Of a stretch of 64,000 nucleotides of DNA, positions 60,984 to 64,000 are shown one piece after another. The translations under genes and the position numbers were made by a program. Positions within the stretch are counted from its first letter, which is position 1. Each line of letters opens with the position of its first letter. Location: NCBI RefSeq assembly GCF_003121705.1, contig NZ_PYHR01000002.1, positions 1,984,001-2,048,000 of the forward strand, written 5' to 3'. Origin of the DNA: Serinibacter arcticus. Its GTDB lineage: Bacteria > Actinomycetota > Actinomycetes > Actinomycetales > Beutenbergiaceae. Below the pieces are notes generated by a model. It was not told the DNA's origin. It saw only the letters and a list, made by a program, of their open reading frames with translations, and did not search any database.

Positions 60984-62039
60984 ATGGTCCAGCGGGCAAC
61001 CCTCACGCAGGTCGCGCAGCGCGCCGGCGTGTCCATCGCGTCCGCCTCGCGCGCGCTCAACGGCCTCGTCGCCAGCCCGGCCACCGTGGAGAAGGTCCGC
61101 CGCGCGGCCGACGACCTCGGCTACGTGCCCGATGCGAGCGCCCGCGCGCTGAAGATGGGCAGCACCGGCCAGCTGACCTTCGCCGTCGACGACATCGGCA
61201 ACCCCGTCTACGTCGAGATGATGACGGGCGTCCAGGAGGTCGTCGCCGCGGGCGGCTACCGCCTCCAGGTCACCAGCACCGGGGCCACCAGCGGCCCCCA
61301 CAGCGTGCTCGACCTCATCCGCAACCTCCGCCGCGGCTACGCGGACGGCCTCATCCTGTCCCCGCTGCGCGTCACGCCGGAGCTGCTCGCCGAGCTCGCC
61401 GCGACCCCCGTGCCCGTCGTCGTCATCGGTCGCCTGCCCCAGCACGCCGGGGTCGACACGGTGATGACCGACTCGGCGCTCGGGGTCGCGCTCGCCGTCG
61501 AGCACCTGCACGCGCAGGGCCGGCGCCGGATCGCCTTCCTCAACGGCCCGGGCGACACCACCCCGGGCGCCGCCCGTCGGCGCGGGTTCGACGAGGCCGT
61601 CGCCGCGCACCCCGACGTCGTGGCCTCCACCCACGAGGCCGTCGACTTCACGATGTCCGCGGGGCGTGAGGCCGCGCACCGCCTGCTCGACCCCACCGGC
61701 CGGAGCACGACGGCGGAGCTCGCCGCCTCCCCCGGCACTCCGGACGCCGTCGTGGCCGCCAACGACCTCCTCGCGATCGGCGCGCTGCACGCCGCCCACG
61801 ACCTCGGCCTCGACGTCCCCGGACGTCTCGCCGTCACCGGTGTCGACGACACGTCGCTCACCGAGATCGTCCACCCGTCGCTGACGTCCGTCAGCCTCGC
61901 CTCGCGTCGTCGCGGGCAGCTCGCCGCCGAGCTGCTGATGCGCCGCCTCGAGGATCCGGCACGAGCCCCGCAGGTGCTCAGCGTCCCCCCGCTGCTGCAG
62001 GTGCGAGGCTCCAGCACAACCACGGCAGGAATTCGATGA
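60984..62039 (+). CDS. LacI-family transcriptional regulator
   Basis: The 351-residue protein has the N-terminal LacI helix-turn-helix and hinge (TLTQVAQRAGVSIASASRALNGLVASPATVEKVRRAADDLGYVPDASARAL) and a periplasmic-binding-protein-like effector domain (DAVVAANDLLAIGALHAAHDLGLDVPGRLAVTGVDDTSLTEIVHPSLTSV). GAGGAGGT lies 4 bases before the ATG. Unlike many sugar regulators it is the first gene of the operon it should control; its stop overlaps the first permease gene (ATGA). The effector sugar is unknown. Confidence 0.95.
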   Translation: MVQRATLTQVAQRAGVSIASASRALNGLVASPATVEKVRRAADDLGYVPDASARALKMGSTGQLTFAVDDIGNPVYVEMMTGVQEVVAAGGYRLQVTSTGATSGPHSVLDLIRNLRRGYADGLILSPLRVTPELLAELAATPVPVVVIGRLPQHAGVDTVMTDSALGVALAVEHLHAQGRRRIAFLNGPGDTTPGAARRRGFDEAVAAHPDVVASTHEAVDFTMSAGREAAHRLLDPTGRSTTAELAASPGTPDAVVAANDLLAIGALHAAHDLGLDVPGRLAVTGVDDTSLTEIVHPSLTSVSLASRRRGQLAAELLMRRLEDPARAPQVLSVPPLLQVRGSSTTTAGIR

Positions 62040-63001
62040 CGACCCTCGCCCCCACGTCCACCCCCGAACCCGCGTCGCCGCCGGGCGACGCGCCGGGCCG
62101 CGCCAAGCGTCAGGGCGCCGCCAGCCGCGCCCAGCGCCGCGAGGCCCTGGCGCTCGTGGTCCCGGCCACGCTGCCGATCCTGGTGTTCTCGATCATCCCG
62201 CTGGTCACCGGCATCTACCTCGGCTTCACGAACTCGACGCTGAAGCGGAACCCGACGAACGACTTCACGGGTCTGGAGAACTACCAGCGCCTGATCGGGG
62301 ACACGTTCTTCTGGGAGTCGTTCCGGATCGGTCTGATCTGGGCCGCGTCCGTCGCCGTCCTGACGCTGCTCGCGGCGCTCGGGCTCGCACTCCTGCTCAA
62401 CGCCGACCTCCGTCTCAAGGGCGTGACCCGGGTCCTGGCGCTGATCCCGTGGGCGATGCCGCCCGTCGTCGTCGCGATCGTCTGGCGCCTCATCTACTCC
62501 CCCACCGCCGGGCCGCTCAACGCGGGTCTGGGGTTCTTCGGGATCGAGGGCGTGAACTGGCTCGGCGACTTCTCGACCGCGCTGCCCGCCGTCATCGTCG
62601 TGGCCGTCTGGAGCGGCATCCCGCAGTCGACCGTGCTCCTCCTGGCCGGCCTCCAGCAGGTGCCGACCGAGCAGCACGAGGCCGCCGCCGTCGACGGTGC
62701 CTCCGCGCTCCGCCGGTTCTGGCACATCACGCTCCCGGCGCTGCGCCCGGTGATCTTCGCTATCACCTCGCTCGACTTCATCTGGAGCTTCAACTCCTTC
62801 GGCCTCGTCTACGTCCTGACGGAGGGCGGCCCGGGCGGCAGGACCATGCTCCCGATGCTGTTCACGTACCTCGAGGCGTTCACGAACCGGAACACCGGCT
62901 ACGCCGCCGCGATGGGCAACGTCATGGTGCTCGCCGTCGTGATCGTCCTGTCGGCCTACCTGTTCGCCCAGTTCCGTCGCGGGAAGGCGGCCCAGTCGTG
63001 A
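62036..63001 (+). CDS. ABC sugar transporter permease, MalF type
   Basis: The 321-residue protein has a Pro/Ala-rich cytoplasmic start and six helices (first LVVPATLPILVFSIIPLVTGIYLGF). The EAA motif for ATPase contact is EQHEAAAVDGASALRRFWHITLPALRP. Both ends overlap neighbours by 4 bases, so it is coupled to the regulator and to the second permease. Confidence 0.94.
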   Translation: MTTLAPTSTPEPASPPGDAPGRAKRQGAASRAQRREALALVVPATLPILVFSIIPLVTGIYLGFTNSTLKRNPTNDFTGLENYQRLIGDTFFWESFRIGLIWAASVAVLTLLAALGLALLLNADLRLKGVTRVLALIPWAMPPVVVAIVWRLIYSPTAGPLNAGLGFFGIEGVNWLGDFSTALPAVIVVAVWSGIPQSTVLLLAGLQQVPTEQHEAAAVDGASALRRFWHITLPALRPVIFAITSLDFIWSFNSFGLVYVLTEGGPGGRTMLPMLFTYLEAFTNRNTGYAAAMGNVMVLAVVIVLSAYLFAQFRRGKAAQS

Positions 63002-63834
63002 AGACGCGCAACCCCGTCGTCCGCTTCGGCCAGTACGTCGCCCTCGCTGCCTACCTGATCTTCCTGGGCTTCCCGCTGCTGTGGCTGCTCTCGACCTCGC
63101 TCAAGTCCTCGGGCGAGATCAACTCGCTCGCGGTCAACCTCATCCCGGACACCTTCGCGTGGGGCAACTACCCGCAGGCCCTCGAGCGCCAGAACCTGAT
63201 CCGCTCGGCCGGGAACTCGCTGTTCGTCTCGGTCGTGACGATGGTGATCACCACCCTGATCTCGATGCCGGCCGCCTACGCGCTCGCGCGGTTCCAGGGG
63301 AAGCTGCGGGCCGCCGGCACCGCCTGGATCCTCATCAGCCAGGTCTTCCCGGCGATCCTGCTGATCATCCCGCTGTTCATGGTGCTGCGGACGCTGCAGC
63401 TCAACGACACGATGTTCGGCCTGATCCTCGTCTACGTCACGTTCACCCTCCCCTTCACGCTGTGGATGCTGCAGGGCTACGTGGCGGCGATCCCCCGCGA
63501 TCTCGAGGAGGCCGGCGCGATGGACGGCGCGAAGCGCTTCACCGTGCTCCGCCTCATCGTCTTCCCGCTGCTCATGCCCGGTCTGGTCGCGACGGCGATG
63601 TTCACCTTCGTCGCGGCGTGGAACGAGTTCTTCCTCGCCCTCGTGCTCATCCAGTCGCCCGAGCTGTACACGCTGCCGCTCACGCTGCGGATGTTCATCG
63701 GCCTCGAGGGCCAGACGGCGCTCGGGCCGCTGGCCGCCGGCGCCGTGCTCGCCACGATCCCCTCGCTCGTCATCTTCGGTCTCCTGCAGAAGCGCCTCAC
63801 GAGCGGTTCGCTCGCCGGCGCCGTCAAGGGCTGA
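62998..63834 (+). CDS. ABC sugar transporter permease, MalG type
   Basis: The 278-residue protein has six helices and the EAA motif DLEEAGAMDGAKRFTVLRLIVFPLLMPG. The GTG start overlaps the stop of the MalF-type gene (GTGA). With the partial binding-protein gene that follows it makes up a carbohydrate importer lacking its own ATPase gene within the window. Confidence 0.94.
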   Translation: MKTRNPVVRFGQYVALAAYLIFLGFPLLWLLSTSLKSSGEINSLAVNLIPDTFAWGNYPQALERQNLIRSAGNSLFVSVVTMVITTLISMPAAYALARFQGKLRAAGTAWILISQVFPAILLIIPLFMVLRTLQLNDTMFGLILVYVTFTLPFTLWMLQGYVAAIPRDLEEAGAMDGAKRFTVLRLIVFPLLMPGLVATAMFTFVAAWNEFFLALVLIQSPELYTLPLTLRMFIGLEGQTALGPLAAGAVLATIPSLVIFGLLQKRLTSGSLAGAVKG

Positions 63835-63883
63835 CCTCCCCCACGTCCACCGTCACCACCACACCATCGAGAAAGGCACCACC

Positions 63884-64000
63884 ATGAGAAGGAACCGAGG
63901 CGCCGCCGTCGTCGCCGGAGCGTTCGCGCTCACCCTCGTCCTCGCCTCCTGCCAGCAGGGCAGCAGCACGGCCGGGGACAGCGAGTCGCCGGCCGACGGC
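63884..64000 (+). CDS. N-terminal part of a sugar-binding lipoprotein, cut by the window edge
   Basis: Thirty-nine codons are visible: a lipoprotein signal peptide (NRGAAVVAGAFALTLVLASC) with lipobox LASC, then a short Ser/Gly-rich linker. Position directly after two sugar permease genes marks it as the solute-binding component. GAGAAAGG lies 8 bases before the ATG. The ligand-binding domain lies outside the window. Confidence 0.85.
   Translation, partial: MRRNRGAAVVAGAFALTLVLASCQQGSSTAGDSESPADG

Noticed and set aside
1-64000. tRNA, rRNA, riboswitch, insertion sequence or prophage
   Set aside because: No cloverleaf, rRNA segment, transposase, integrase or phage structural gene was recognised; the single holin-like domain belongs to a phosphodiesterase.

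Overview
The window is very GC-rich, uses GTG as well as ATG starts, has many 1-4 nt gene overlaps, and carries a lipoprotein/LPXTG/sortase surface repertoire. All this points to a Gram-positive actinobacterium. Gene content (spaA-type pili, SLH-domain carboxypeptidase, many sugar ABC operons) suggests the order Micrococcales, in the Cellulomonas/Beutenbergia/Georgenia neighbourhood; that placement is inference. No rRNA, tRNA, insertion sequence, phage or CRISPR array was recognised, and gene order looks like ordinary chromosome.

Layout. 0-5.2 kb: tail of a membrane protein, an alpha/beta hydrolase, glutamine-dependent NAD+ synthetase, an unknown protein and a GNAT enzyme. 5.2-11.5 kb: an OmpR-type two-component system, a methyltransferase, and a LolA-like/ABC export operon. 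The same direct-repeat box lies in front of the two-component operon and the export operon. 11.5-13.4 kb: small membrane protein, and a CGNR regulator divergent from a dehalogenase-like hydrolase. 13.5-18.5 kb: SLH-anchored M14 carboxypeptidase and an Ada/AlkA plus Ogt alkylation-repair operon. 18.5-26.3 kb: glutaminase, a membrane phosphodiesterase with an MBL-fold partner, then a CopC / PCu(A)C / DyP-peroxidase copper-haem cluster. 26.4-33.4 kb: alpha-galactoside locus (binding protein, two permeases, GH36 alpha-galactosidase, divergent ROK regulator). 33.5-38.7 kb: AI-2E-type permease and a compact flavin electron-transfer locus (NqrB/RnfD-FNR fusion, ApbE, FMN-binding lipoprotein), then a Pr6Pr membrane protein. 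38.8-44.5 kb: LuxR-type two-component pair, PPK2, a short-chain-dehydrogenase remnant, and a CAP-domain lipoprotein bracketed by repeats. 44.6-48.9 kb: Na+/H+ antiporter with a UBP zinc finger, universal stress protein, APC permease. 49.0-56.3 kb: pilus operon (large LPXTG adhesin, major pilin, class C sortase). 56.5-60.8 kb: ECF sigma factor, S4 protein, GNAT, DAACS symporter. 60.9-64 kb: LacI-controlled sugar ABC operon running off the right edge.

Two window-wide patterns matter to anyone using this sequence. First, seven genes (and possibly an eighth) are each interrupted by one frameshift that a single added base, compatible with G on the coding strand, would repair. The proteins are otherwise intact on both sides, so uncorrected sequencing errors are at least as likely as real gene loss. 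These are typed as pseudogenes here, with full-length coordinates. Second, many gene ends carry long hairpins assembled from a few recurring 13-22 nt modules, which look like a dispersed intergenic repeat family used as terminators.
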